Assembly: GCF_003605475.1 (NCBI RefSeq)
Contig: NZ_RAHX01000001.1
Span: 1,364,001-1,428,000 of the forward strand
From: Aurantiacibacter aquimixticola
Lineage (GTDB): Bacteria; Pseudomonadota; Alphaproteobacteria; Sphingomonadales; Sphingomonadaceae
Length of the DNA stretch: 64,000 nucleotides
Direction of reading: 5' to 3'
Numbering within the stretch: the first letter of the stretch is position 1; each line of letters opens with the position of its first letter. The position numbers and the translations under genes are program-made. Shown here one piece after another: positions 18,585 to 28,188 of the stretch. The notes beneath the pieces were generated by a model. That model did not search any database and was not told the origin of the DNA. It worked only from the letters and a program-made list of their open reading frames with translations.

Positions 18585-19607
18585 TCACAATCTGTCGCTT
18601 CGTTTCTGTTTATCCTTGGGCTGCATAGGAGCGGTCACGGCCAACTCCGCCAATCTCAACCGCTCGCGCATCACTTCCTCCAATTCCTGAGGCGCCTCGA
18701 TGCGAACCTCGCCGCCCCAAGTGAACAAATGTTCGGCTATTTCGCGCAATCCTCCCGAGTGGAAGCGAACCACGACTCCATTACCGTCCGCCTCGATGCT
18801 CTGGTGCGGATGGAAACGCCAACGCCGGGCGCGCTCAGCACTTTCGGGACCGACCCTGAGAACGATATCGTGGCCTTCCTCGCGCCAGATGCCGAAGCTG
18901 CGGCCCATCCATTCGTCGAGGTCCCAGTTTTCTTCTGGAGCGCCGGGCTCCTCGCTCGCGCGGACTTCACTCATTCGGTCGAGGCGGTAAGGGACAGGGT
19001 CGAGATCGCGGTCCGGCAGCTTGCCGATAAGGTAGGTCACCGAACCGTGTATGAGGCCGAAGGGAACGACCCGGCGCCATTTCGGCCCGTTCGCGCCTTC
19101 CGCCCGGTAGTCGAATTCGACGCAGCACCCCGCCATGATGGCGCCTTGGATGCAGGCGACCGTCTCGGGGGCGTTTTCGATCATCGGGCCGGCCGGGACA
19201 TGATGGCGCTGCAGGCGGACCAGCGGATCGAGATCAGGTGCCATGCGGCTCTTCACCTCACGCCTGAGCCCCGCCTGCACCTTGGCAACCAAGCTTTCGA
19301 GCAGCGGCGCCTGAGCAGAGCCCGCCCGCCGTTGCGTGGCAGCGAGCGATTGCAAAGCGGCAATCTCAGCGACGTTTGGCTGCGTGAAAGCAGAGTGCAA
19401 CGAGCCCGGTATGCGAAAGCGCTTGCGGCGATCCTCGACTATCTCCTCGAGGTCGAAATGGATGAGGATGAGATCGCGCAGCCGCTCTGCGGTGCGGCGG
19501 TCCGCGCCGATTTCTTGGGCCATCTCATCGAGCGTCAGGCCCTCAGTGCTTTCGCTGAGTGCCTTGACGAGAGTTAGCAGCCGGTCGAGCTTCGCCATGC
19601 GCGCCAT
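18585..19607 (-). CDS. WYL-domain transcriptional regulator
   Basis: A 340-residue protein with an N-terminal winged helix-turn-helix (LDRLLTLVKALSESTEG through GADRRTAERLRDLI, about residues 7-47) and a central WYL domain (about 140-220; FDYRAEG, VPFGLIHGSVTYLIG). A WCX-like C-terminal part follows (RFHPHQSIEADGNGVVVRF). WYL proteins of the BrxR/CapW type sense nucleic-acid ligands and repress defence operons. It is the last gene of the ten-gene - strand array, 7 bp after mcrC, so autoregulation of the array is the natural hypothesis. A second ATG at 19598 is possible. Confidence 0.9.
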   Translation of the reverse strand: MARMAKLDRLLTLVKALSESTEGLTLDEMAQEIGADRRTAERLRDLILIHFDLEEIVEDRRKRFRIPGSLHSAFTQPNVAEIAALQSLAATQRRAGSAQAPLLESLVAKVQAGLRREVKSRMAPDLDPLVRLQRHHVPAGPMIENAPETVACIQGAIMAGCCVEFDYRAEGANGPKWRRVVPFGLIHGSVTYLIGKLPDRDLDPVPYRLDRMSEVRASEEPGAPEENWDLDEWMGRSFGIWREEGHDIVLRVGPESAERARRWRFHPHQSIEADGNGVVVRFHSGGLREIAEHLFTWGGEVRIEAPQELEEVMRERLRLAELAVTAPMQPKDKQKRSDRL

Positions 19608-19614
19608 TGGTTGG

Positions 19615-20958
19615 CTACTCCACTAACGTCGGCATAGGCGCTGTAGCGTCGCCTGACGGCCGGCGGGAAAGCATTTTAGCACAGAGCCGCGCAAGTGATT
19701 CCGTTAGGTCCGCTTCCTTCAGGGCCACGTCCACCGACGCGATCCGCAGGCACTCACTGCCACCCACGATACCGAACCGGGCACGCTCGCCTAATTCTTC
19801 ACCCGGGCGGCTCGGATAGAGTAACATCAGCTCCTTCGTGCGGTAGAGCCGCGCATAGGCCATCAGCTGGTAGACGTCGGATTGGCTAACGCCGTGCTTT
19901 CGGTCGAGCGGGTCGGAGCCGAGCTTCTTCCACTTGGTGTCGACGATCGCGCAGGTCTCGCCGCCGCGGCGCAGGATAATGTCGGGCTTGGTGCTAAACA
20001 CGTTCCCAGTTTCAAGATGCTCGCCGGTGAAGGCGCCGAGGCAGGCGCGATGCCCGCCCTGTTCCACCAATTCGATCCCGCTCCCGACAAGCGCGCGGCG
20101 CAGCAGCACCGCAACGTATTTCTCGAACAGATCGTTCATCGGGAAGAGTAGCGTGAGGCCCTCAGGTGCCTCCGTATCATGATGAGTCGCCTGCCAGTCG
20201 CGTTGGAGCAGCAGCCTCGTCAGACGGAACAGCGCCGCCCAGCGTCGGTTCGTGCGATCGATGCGGACTTGTGTCCACGGCAGGCGATTGACCGGCACGA
20301 GGGGAATGTCGGCAAGCGTGCAGCGCAGCTCGTCCAGCTTGCGCCGAGTAGCGTGCGAACGTGCATGCCCGGCGAGGAACACAACCGCCGCCGCCATCAC
20401 GCGCATCAGGGGCGTGTCCGACTCTAACTGGTCGAAGCGGCAGGCTAGCCGGTCGGGCCGCACGGCGTTACGTGTAAACTGGCGGGTCACGTCGAGCCGC
20501 CCGCGCAATGCGGGCAGATCGTCCTCGCGCGGGACATAGGCGCGCGGCAGGCCTCGCCGCACCTCCGCCAAGAGGCGCGTCGCAAACGCATCGATAAGGA
20601 TTTCAAGCAGACTCGTCTTCTGTCGCGCGATCGCCGCCTCGCTCCCGATGCCGAGATCGAGACCGAGCGCAACATCGAGCATCCGCACGAGGCGATGCCG
20701 GACAGTGTTCTGATCCTCGGCCGCGTCTTCAGGATCGACCTTGGGCAGGATTTCAAGACTGGAGCCCTTCGCCGAAACGATTCCAACCATTTGGCGCGCG
20801 ATCAGCCGATCGCGGCCCAACACCATGATGTTGGTCGCATCCTCGCGGGCCAGCGGATGCGCGCAAGCAGCGGCATGAAGCGCATCAGCACTCTCACGCG
20901 TCAGGCCGTTCTCGCCGAAGCGCGCGTGCCCCCACTCGTGCAGCGTCAGGTGAGTCAT
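19615..20958 (-). CDS. mcrC: McrC-family nuclease subunit of McrBC-type restriction system
   Basis: A 447-residue McrC-type protein with an N-terminal helical/beta domain (LTLHEWGHARFG) that contacts the McrB motor. Its C-terminal PD-(D/E)XK nuclease shows KPDIILR followed by IVDTKWKKL (Asp near residue 325, DTK near 339) and a downstream YQLMAYARLY helix. ATG at 20958 overlaps the upstream stop (ATGA); the frame runs on to 21033 but that part has no family resemblance. It cuts DNA when assembled with the McrB-like GTPase two genes upstream. The catalytic residues are intact. Confidence 0.92.
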   Translation of the reverse strand: MTHLTLHEWGHARFGENGLTRESADALHAAACAHPLAREDATNIMVLGRDRLIARQMVGIVSAKGSSLEILPKVDPEDAAEDQNTVRHRLVRMLDVALGLDLGIGSEAAIARQKTSLLEILIDAFATRLLAEVRRGLPRAYVPREDDLPALRGRLDVTRQFTRNAVRPDRLACRFDQLESDTPLMRVMAAAVVFLAGHARSHATRRKLDELRCTLADIPLVPVNRLPWTQVRIDRTNRRWAALFRLTRLLLQRDWQATHHDTEAPEGLTLLFPMNDLFEKYVAVLLRRALVGSGIELVEQGGHRACLGAFTGEHLETGNVFSTKPDIILRRGGETCAIVDTKWKKLGSDPLDRKHGVSQSDVYQLMAYARLYRTKELMLLYPSRPGEELGERARFGIVGGSECLRIASVDVALKEADLTESLARLCAKMLSRRPSGDATAPMPTLVE

Positions 20959-21698
20959 GGAGCGAATGCCACCTGCATCGCGCGTGCGTGGTCGGCGGCC
21001 GCGCCGCTGATGGCCGAAAGCCATCCGCGCCACGAGCAGGTCGCGAAACCCACCCGGTCACCCGCCACTCTTACTTGGAGGTCTTCGATCTCGCGGCGAT
21101 GCTGAAGGAAATCGCCGTCGGATATCTCCATTCCGCCGCCCGGTTCGGCGAAAAGATAGAGCAGAACAGGTTCGAGCCCCTCGCGGCTTGCTTGCGTCGC
21201 AATGCCGAGTGCGTGCTTGACGAGCTGCGCCGCATCTAGGTGGCGATATCTTCGGGGCTCGGCGCGAAGCAGGTCGCGCATGGCCCGCCAGCGGGACATC
21301 CCGTCGCCCCAGACATCACGGTCATAGGCCTCGGACAGTTCTGCGGGTTTCGCGCCGCGAAAAGGCTCGTATCGCTTGGACTCGACGCCGATCAGATGCG
21401 TCTCGGTCCAGACGGCGGCATCAAGCCAAGGGTGTCGTCCGCCGCTCCACGGAAATCGCATCTCGCATTCGATACCAACCTTGACAGGGCGGCCGGATAA
21501 ATCGGCGAGCGGCGGGAAGGCAGGCAGTTCACTGGGCCGCTCCAGGAACCATCCGAATCCGTTGGCCGCTAGCGCCGCGCTGCTCTGCGGATTGGCAAAC
21601 TTGCCACTGGCGATCTCATTACCTGCCGCGCGTTCGAGTATTGCGCGAACGCGGTCTTCAGGAACGCCCGGCAAAAACAGAGGGTTGCCCTCGCTCAA
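20955..21698 (-). CDS. PD-(D/E)XK restriction-endonuclease-like protein (PGN_0703-like)
   Basis: A 247-residue protein inserted between the mcrB-like and mcrC genes. A PD-(D/E)XK core is visible: E near residue 76 (GIECEMRFPW), WLDAAVW (Asp near 92) and GVESKRYEP (ESK near 104-106). The layout resembles the PGN_0703 family of putative restriction endonucleases, from memory. It starts with TTG overlapping the mcrB stop (TTGA) and its stop overlaps the mcrC ATG, so it is tightly coupled to the McrBC unit. An additional nuclease in that position is unusual. It may give a second cleavage activity or modify target choice; function not established. Confidence 0.75.
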   Translation of the reverse strand: MSEGNPLFLPGVPEDRVRAILERAAGNEIASGKFANPQSSAALAANGFGWFLERPSELPAFPPLADLSGRPVKVGIECEMRFPWSGGRHPWLDAAVWTETHLIGVESKRYEPFRGAKPAELSEAYDRDVWGDGMSRWRAMRDLLRAEPRRYRHLDAAQLVKHALGIATQASREGLEPVLLYLFAEPGGGMEISDGDFLQHRREIEDLQVRVAGDRVGFATCSWRGWLSAISGAAADHARAMQVAFAP

Positions 21699-24694
21699 GC
21701 GACGACCTCCGCTGAGATCGCGCCGGACGGCTTTCGCTTTACCAAGCGAGAGTAGGCGCCTTCTTCGAAGCTATCGAGAACACGCCAGCTCTTCAGCGGC
21801 TCGCTGCCCTCGCCCATTGGATCCTCAATGGTCTTGCATTCGAGGAAATTGCCGCCCTTATCCTTCTCGCCAAGAACCGCAGCCAGGCGGTTCCAGTCTT
21901 CAAAGAAATATTCCTGGAGAAGCGGGATGACCTTGTCGCTCATGACCGCGTCAACTTGCGGCTTCGTTTTGCAGCCGATGAAGAAGGCATGGCCAATCCG
22001 GTGGTCGCGATCGACGAGGTATTCGATCCGCTGGTTTATTGTCTCAAGCACCTGCGCGAGCGGAAGGCCGGTTGCCTTCTCTGCTTCCAGGAAGGCCTCG
22101 ACCGAAGTATCGGGAGCCATCTCCTCGAAGCGGAACCGGCGGCGCAGCGCGGTGTCGAGTAGCGCGATCGAGCGGTCGGCGGTGTTCATCGTGCCGATAA
22201 TGTGCAGGTTCGCGGGCACACCGAATTCGCGCTTGGAATAGGGCAACCGGACCTTGAGCGCGTTCGGCATGCCGAGCCGTTTGTCCGGTTCGATCAGCGT
22301 AATGAGCTCGCCGAAGACCTTGGAGATGTTGGCGCGGTTGATCTCATCGATGATGAGGACGTGGGGGAGGACGTCTCCTTCTTCCGGATTGTTATCGTCG
22401 ACCTCTTGCGGGCCGCTGTTGAGCAATCGCTCAAGGACCTGAAGATTCAGCCGCCCGCGAGGCAATTCGTAGATGGTATCGAGGCTGAAGCGTTTGTCTG
22501 GGCTGAGTTCGCCGACAGGCACGCCGTCAGGATCGCTCCAGACCCAGGAGACTTTTCGTCGATGAGTGTAACGCCCATCGGGGCGCGGGGCGTATTCGTA
22601 ATCGCCTTCAACGATACCGATTGCGCGAAAGGCATTGAGGCCCTTCGAAGCGACAATAACATCACCGATACTCAGCTGATTCCGGAACCGGTCCGGTGAT
22701 TTGACCATCCCCATCTGCGGGGTAATCCGTTCATCCGGAAAATGGCGCTCCAATTCAGCCTGAACCTCGTCCCGACTCGTGAAACGCTCATCGCTCCAAT
22801 CCACATCCCGGAAACCGAACATCGCATATCCTTGTTCGAGGGAGTCTTCGAAAACCCATGCGCTATGCGGGTCGTTCGATTGCCCCAAGGACATCTTGAA
22901 AATCTTCCGACCCTCGAGAGAGATTCCATCTTCATTGCGACGCACACGCGTCTGGGCGCGATCGGCAATGCGGGCGAAGAGACCGCTTTCCGCCTTGAGG
23001 CTGAAACCGCCACTTTCGCTCGGACCGTCCGTGTCGGGCCTGAGCCCTTCGATGAATTCCTCGTAGCTGAAGCTCTGGTGGAAGGTGACCATCTCGACCT
23101 GCCGCGCATCGACGAGTTCGCGATAGCGCTTCATCAATGCCGCGCGGCCTTGGGCGTCTTCCCCATATTCGACCGAACCATCGCACAGGCGCACTGCCTC
23201 CCGGGCCGTGCGATAAGTCTTGCCAGTGCCAGGCGGGCCGTAGAGGATCAGGTTGGTCGGTTGCACGATAGTGTCCTTACTTTCTGTTGGCGCACCAAGA
23301 AGACGGTCACGCCAAAAGGGGTCGTTCAGAAACCAGTCGTAATCCTGTTCTTCCCCATCGAGTAGATAACGTCGCAAGCGATCGGCAGACTCTTTCTCGC
23401 TCGGATCGCGCAGGCGCCAAACGGCATGGTTGCTTGTATAGAAATACCAGGTGCGAGGCTCATCCCACTGCTGCCACTCTACCCCGACGCGTAGCCCGTC
23501 TTCGCTCATCTCGGTGATGGTGCCTTCCGCGCGGAAGCGGTTTGCAGTGACGATGCCTCCTTTGGTATCGAACGGGAGTTCGGTCGCACGGGGCACGAAA
23601 TCTTTAAGGAAGATGCGATCGCCTATCTGCATCTCACGCACGCGCCGGTTATTGGCGCTGCCTGTGTCGGTGAGAAGGCTCCATTCGCCACGCTCGAGGA
23701 AACGCGGCACGCCGTCTTCTTGGCCCCAAAGGGAGGTGACTAACCAAATAGGCACGGGGTCTAGTTCGCCGGTGCCTGACTTGTCGCCAGACTCACTTTC
23801 GTAACGTTCCACCAGCTGAGACAGAACTTCGGCGTTCGGAACTTCGATCTTGCTGACTTCCCGTGGGTTGGGAACGTCGTGTCGCAGACGATGTGGCAAG
23901 TTCGAATTCCGGGACTTTTGCGAAGGGTAGTCTGTGACGGTCACCTGCTGCACAGACCAATGACCATATGAGCCTTCAAGCCAAATTTGCGTTCGCGCTG
24001 CTTCGAGATCCAGCGCGAGCTGCCGACCATCTTCGAGCGCGAACGACGCAATCTTGTTCGTTTGTCCGATCGGCTCGCCCAGGCTTTCCCGTAGCGTGCG
24101 CAGGGCCCAATAATCTTCCTTGGCCAAGTCGAACACGAACCGGGTCGCTGTGCTCATGTCAGCACCGAAGCTTTGCGGCGGCGGCACATCTGCCATTCCG
24201 TGGAACTTGCGCCCCCGCATGGCCTGACAAATATTCGGCCAAGCATCATTCAGACCGAGAGCATCATTCACATCCTTTACGACCAGTTCGGCGCTCTGTC
24301 CGTCCCGCTCACGGGCGGGCTCGATATAGTTCTCGAGGACGAACCGCCGAATCCGATCAGCATCGTTCGCGCTTGCATGGCCGTCGAGGAATTGGCCATA
24401 TTGCATCAACCAGCTACGCCAATTCGAGAGTCTGTTTCTCGGTTTTTCGGACTCAGGCATGAGGACGCGGAACCGCTCACCGCCACTGTCGAAATCCGTC
24501 CTTAGTCTCGAAATCGCTTCACGAATGTCTGCGAAGCGGTCCGCCTCCCAAGCTGCTTCGAGGTCTGGGTAGTGAAAGCCCAGATCGGCCAATTTTTTCT
24601 CGATTGTTCTCACCGCATGGACGCGTGTATTGCGTCCGCTTTCGGTATTCGCCCCGTTCGTTTCGAGCCAATCTCTGAATTCGCTTTCCCTCAC
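21695..24694 (-). CDS. McrB-like AAA+ GTPase with EVE-like domains, one inside the motor
   Basis: A 999-residue protein. Residues about 1-290 are a helical N-terminal region; about 315-430 form a PUA/EVE-like beta module (PIWLVTSLWGQ through YTSNHAVWRL). Walker A YGPPGTGKTYR lies near 480, Walker B HVLIIDEINRANISKV near 780, and the McrB signature GTMNTADRS near 838. About 300 residues separate Walker A from Walker B, and this insert contains a second EVE-like module (HSAWVFEDSLEQGYAMFGF through ERLLN). EVE domains read modified bases, so recognition of modified phage DNA is inferred. GTG at 24694 is preferred: it overlaps the upstream stop and has GAGGAGGGAGG upstream; an ATG at 24718 exists but overlaps more. 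Confidence 0.88.
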   Translation of the reverse strand: MRESEFRDWLETNGANTESGRNTRVHAVRTIEKKLADLGFHYPDLEAAWEADRFADIREAISRLRTDFDSGGERFRVLMPESEKPRNRLSNWRSWLMQYGQFLDGHASANDADRIRRFVLENYIEPARERDGQSAELVVKDVNDALGLNDAWPNICQAMRGRKFHGMADVPPPQSFGADMSTATRFVFDLAKEDYWALRTLRESLGEPIGQTNKIASFALEDGRQLALDLEAARTQIWLEGSYGHWSVQQVTVTDYPSQKSRNSNLPHRLRHDVPNPREVSKIEVPNAEVLSQLVERYESESGDKSGTGELDPVPIWLVTSLWGQEDGVPRFLERGEWSLLTDTGSANNRRVREMQIGDRIFLKDFVPRATELPFDTKGGIVTANRFRAEGTITEMSEDGLRVGVEWQQWDEPRTWYFYTSNHAVWRLRDPSEKESADRLRRYLLDGEEQDYDWFLNDPFWRDRLLGAPTESKDTIVQPTNLILYGPPGTGKTYRTAREAVRLCDGSVEYGEDAQGRAALMKRYRELVDARQVEMVTFHQSFSYEEFIEGLRPDTDGPSESGGFSLKAESGLFARIADRAQTRVRRNEDGISLEGRKIFKMSLGQSNDPHSAWVFEDSLEQGYAMFGFRDVDWSDERFTSRDEVQAELERHFPDERITPQMGMVKSPDRFRNQLSIGDVIVASKGLNAFRAIGIVEGDYEYAPRPDGRYTHRRKVSWVWSDPDGVPVGELSPDKRFSLDTIYELPRGRLNLQVLERLLNSGPQEVDDNNPEEGDVLPHVLIIDEINRANISKVFGELITLIEPDKRLGMPNALKVRLPYSKREFGVPANLHIIGTMNTADRSIALLDTALRRRFRFEEMAPDTSVEAFLEAEKATGLPLAQVLETINQRIEYLVDRDHRIGHAFFIGCKTKPQVDAVMSDKVIPLLQEYFFEDWNRLAAVLGEKDKGGNFLECKTIEDPMGEGSEPLKSWRVLDSFEEGAYSRLVKRKPSGAISAEVVA

Positions 24695-27600
24695 TTGCCT
24701 CCCTCCTCGATCACCCATGCAAGGGTATTCACCAATTGTAGATGATCGACACTTTTCGCGTCCAATTCCAGTAGCTTCGGATTAGCTACAACGACCGCCA
24801 ATGTCCTAGCACGGCTGATTGCCACGTTGATGCGGTTCTTCGAATAAAAGAACTCGACATGGCGCGGCAGGTCGTCCGGGGTCGACGTCGCGAGTGATAC
24901 GATCACCACCTCAGCTTCTTGACCTTGGAACTTGTCGACTGTGCCCACGCGCGCTTCGGCGGGCAACGCAGCCGTGAGTGCATTCACCTGCATGTTGTAA
25001 GGTGCCACGATCAGGATGTTCTTCCACCCGATCTTGCCGGTCTTACCCGCACGATCAGTGTATTCAGTCCCGATCAGACCTTCGGCCAGTTCTTTCACCC
25101 GTGATACTTCAGCATCACTTCGCTGGCCGCAGCCGGTGTGATCCATCGCCACGAAGCGGATCCCGCTATCGGCGAGCACGGGATCATGGCCAGACTGCAA
25201 ATGGAGCCGCTGGCGCGCGCAATCGGGATGAGCTTTGAGCCGTCCATCATAGACCGCGTCCGAGATGAAACCACAAATCGAGGGATGCATACGCCAACTG
25301 GTATCGAGCAGGATTCCTCGGTCGGGTGCGACAGTGGCCTCGCCCTGCAACAGATAATCCAGCGCCGAGAGGCCACTCTCGCCCGGATGAGCGCCTTGGA
25401 TGGGCTGGGCCAGCTGCATCTGGTCGCCCACGAGCACGATATTGCGTGCTGCCGATCCCATCGCCAGCAAATGACCTAAGGATACCTGTCCAGCCTCATC
25501 CACGAACAGGTAGTCGAGCGTCTGATCGAAATCGCTATCGGCAAACAGCCAAGCGGTGCCGCCAATCAGATCAGGCATGTAACCATGCACATCAGCGGCT
25601 TTCTCAATGTCGGTTATGATTCGGCCATTGAGCCGTTGCTCGTCATTTCCATGCGTGCATTTCTTCACGCCGACGAAGCTGAGTCCAGTCTCATCCGCGA
25701 CATCCTCTACTTTGGCTAGCAGGTTGTTGATCGCCTTGTGACTGTTGCTGGAAACGCCGACCTTCTTGCCTGCAGCGAGCAACGAGCAGATCACGTGCGC
25801 ACCTGTGAAGGTCTTGCCTGTGCCCGGCGGTCCTTGGACAAATAAGGTCGTGCCATCCATCGCCAAACAGCGCATGGTGGCGGCTTCGATCAGGCTTTCG
25901 CCATCTTGGACTAGCGACAAACCATTCCAGCTGAGCAATCGCGGCGCTCTTCTTTCGATGATATCGAGCAGCGCGCTATAGGGTCGCTCGTCCGCCTCTT
26001 CCACCGGGGCAGGAACGCCGTTCAGCCACTCCTCTTCCGCCATACCTGCCCAAGCCAGCGCGACCCGGCGAACGGCGGCAACCAGAATTTGGTTCGGCAC
26101 AGTCGGCTCGGGGATCAGTGAGCCTTCCAATGGCCAGACCCCTTTGGCTGCGTTGCCTCGCTTGATTTCGACCGTGCCGGCTTCGCAATCGAGCGCTACG
26201 ATTGTGCCCACCTTCGAAAGGCTCGGCGCATGAAGGACCACCGATCCTTCCCGAAGTTTCGTCTCCTGCGGCGCAAACCGATAGCTGGCGATGGTGCTGC
26301 GCTTATCTGGTCGTTGCCAAATTCCCTCTTCATCGGGGTCTGGCACGATCCCTCCGATACACTCATGATCTTCTGCGAGCTCATCCGGATCACGCTCACA
26401 GCGGTCGAACATGGCCCAAAAGGCCGGCTTATCGGCTCTGCGATGAAACTGCGTGAGGTGTCCGACTAGCGCCCTACCTTCTTCGCTTTCCGGCAATGTC
26501 CCGGCTTTGATGGCCGTGAGTAGCCTCTGGGAGCGCACCTCGGCTTCAGCGCGTGCTTCTGCTTTTTCATCGGGAACCGCCGTAGCAGGACCAACTGGTC
26601 GCCACGGCAAATCCTTCATGCGCAATTCTACCAGCCAGTCGCGCAGTGCCTCGGTATTTTCGCAATCCACCTTATTGTATTCGAGGATGCCGTCGAGGAT
26701 CGCCTGTTCGTTGGTTTTTTGCCAGCTTTTGTATTCAACAACAGACTGGTCAGCCTTGGTCACATCGCCCTGCCGCGCTTCGGCAAAGAATATCTCCATC
26801 GTTTTCAGCGACAGGTTGTCTTCGCTTGTTCGGATAGCCTGCCTCAAGACACCATAGAGATCGACGAACCTCCGTTGGCGCAGCAAATTGTCCAGCAGTT
26901 CTTCACGGCTGGCATGAAGCGTGGATAGGCGGCGGAGCGCCGTAATCTCGTAAGGGGCATAGTGGTAAACGTGCGCGCCGGGATTGGCCTCGAGATGCGC
27001 GGCCATCCAGTCTATCGTGCTTTCGAAAGCAATTCGTTCGTCAGCGTGGTTATGCCCCCACCGAAAACGGAACTGCGGACTGGATCCGTCGCGATAGTGC
27101 ACGCCCCACAGGTAATCGAGCCCGCCCTCTTCCAGCGGATCACCCTCAAGGTCGAAAAACAGGTCAGCGGGGTCGGGTTGCGGGAGGTTGGCAAAGCCCC
27201 TGCCTTCCTCAATCGGCAAAGGCTCGGCCACTGGCTCTCCGCCCTGCCAGCGGGTCTGCTGAATTCGGGCCTGCGCACGCAATTTGTCGAGGGTGGCGGG
27301 CGCGAGGCGGGGGATGCGCTGATCGTCCGGAAAAGAGGCGAGTTGCGCGACCGTGGATACGCCAGCCGCCCGAAGTTTTTCGATCTGTGGCTTGCCTATC
27401 CCGCACACGCGCGAAAGGTGGTCCTCAGCTTCCCAGACCTCAGCACAATGGTCTCGCCACGGACAAAGGCCGCACGCTGCACAGGGCTCCGGCTCGCTTT
27501 CCTCTGCCCCACTTTCCACGAAAGCGAGGAAGCGGGCGATAGCGGCTCCGAGCACTTTATCAAAGTCAACCAAACCAAAGCTCTCGCGTCGCCCGTCGCC

Positions 27601-28113
27601 CAGTTGGACATGCGCACGGCGCGGTGCCTTGCCCTGGATCGCGGCAATCATTCGCGCATAGAGGCCAAGCTGCACCACGTGGCTCGCCTTGGCCGAGCGC
27701 GCCAGCTTGGTGTCCACCGGTTCGTAGGACCAGTCGCCAAGGTTAGACGGCTTATCTACCCGGATCAGGAAATCGGCGAAGCCGCTCCATGGAGGCTGCA
27801 GAAAGGCAGCTTGGAATATTGCCTTCGCGCCTTGTTCCATGGCCTCCCTTGTCCGCAATGCGCGACTTTCCAGCAAGCCTTTCTCGGGTATCTCGACTAA
27901 GCCCCCTTCATCCGCAAGCTGCTCACGATAGGCATCCTCGTGCTCAAGCCCCGCCTGTTGCACAAGCTTGCCCATGGCGTCGTCTTCGGCCTGTTGCGGG
28001 GCAGCGTCAGGCTCTCGTAACCGCGCCAGGTCGAGTGCGGTGGCATGGGCACAGCCTAGATAGCGGACAAGGTCCGACGGTGAATAGAGGATGGCGTTAT
28101 CGAACTGACGCAT
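24691..28113 (-). CDS. TM0106-type RecB-like nuclease fused to SF1 helicase
   Basis: An 1140-residue three-part protein. A RecB/Cas4-like PD-(D/E)XK domain occupies about residues 80-235 (FADFLIRV, YEPVDTKLA, QLGLYARM), with a cysteine cluster CAACGLCPWRDHC near 215 suggesting a 4Fe-4S site. A DnaQ/RNase-H-like domain follows (DLFFDLEGDP, about 310-500). The C-terminus is a Dna2/Upf1-type SF1 helicase: Walker A VQGPPGTGKTF near 755, Walker B LFVDEAGQ near 871, GDQMQLAQPI, and DKFQGQEAEVVIVS. It probably unwinds and degrades DNA ends. Its stop overlaps the McrB-like start (GTGA), linking it to the restriction genes. Confidence 0.9.
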   Translation of the reverse strand: MRQFDNAILYSPSDLVRYLGCAHATALDLARLREPDAAPQQAEDDAMGKLVQQAGLEHEDAYREQLADEGGLVEIPEKGLLESRALRTREAMEQGAKAIFQAAFLQPPWSGFADFLIRVDKPSNLGDWSYEPVDTKLARSAKASHVVQLGLYARMIAAIQGKAPRRAHVQLGDGRRESFGLVDFDKVLGAAIARFLAFVESGAEESEPEPCAACGLCPWRDHCAEVWEAEDHLSRVCGIGKPQIEKLRAAGVSTVAQLASFPDDQRIPRLAPATLDKLRAQARIQQTRWQGGEPVAEPLPIEEGRGFANLPQPDPADLFFDLEGDPLEEGGLDYLWGVHYRDGSSPQFRFRWGHNHADERIAFESTIDWMAAHLEANPGAHVYHYAPYEITALRRLSTLHASREELLDNLLRQRRFVDLYGVLRQAIRTSEDNLSLKTMEIFFAEARQGDVTKADQSVVEYKSWQKTNEQAILDGILEYNKVDCENTEALRDWLVELRMKDLPWRPVGPATAVPDEKAEARAEAEVRSQRLLTAIKAGTLPESEEGRALVGHLTQFHRRADKPAFWAMFDRCERDPDELAEDHECIGGIVPDPDEEGIWQRPDKRSTIASYRFAPQETKLREGSVVLHAPSLSKVGTIVALDCEAGTVEIKRGNAAKGVWPLEGSLIPEPTVPNQILVAAVRRVALAWAGMAEEEWLNGVPAPVEEADERPYSALLDIIERRAPRLLSWNGLSLVQDGESLIEAATMRCLAMDGTTLFVQGPPGTGKTFTGAHVICSLLAAGKKVGVSSNSHKAINNLLAKVEDVADETGLSFVGVKKCTHGNDEQRLNGRIITDIEKAADVHGYMPDLIGGTAWLFADSDFDQTLDYLFVDEAGQVSLGHLLAMGSAARNIVLVGDQMQLAQPIQGAHPGESGLSALDYLLQGEATVAPDRGILLDTSWRMHPSICGFISDAVYDGRLKAHPDCARQRLHLQSGHDPVLADSGIRFVAMDHTGCGQRSDAEVSRVKELAEGLIGTEYTDRAGKTGKIGWKNILIVAPYNMQVNALTAALPAEARVGTVDKFQGQEAEVVIVSLATSTPDDLPRHVEFFYSKNRINVAISRARTLAVVVANPKLLELDAKSVDHLQLVNTLAWVIEEGGK

Positions 28114-28188
28114 TCGCGATTACTCCTTGCGAACGCGGTAGCAGTCTGCTGCGACAGAAACGGTCGGTTGTGAAAAAGAATGCTGGCA

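Noticed and set aside
24695-24718. ATG at 24718 as start of the McrB-like gene
   Set aside because: GTG at 24694 has a strong GAGGAGGGAGG upstream and the same stop-start overlap seen at the other junctions of the array.
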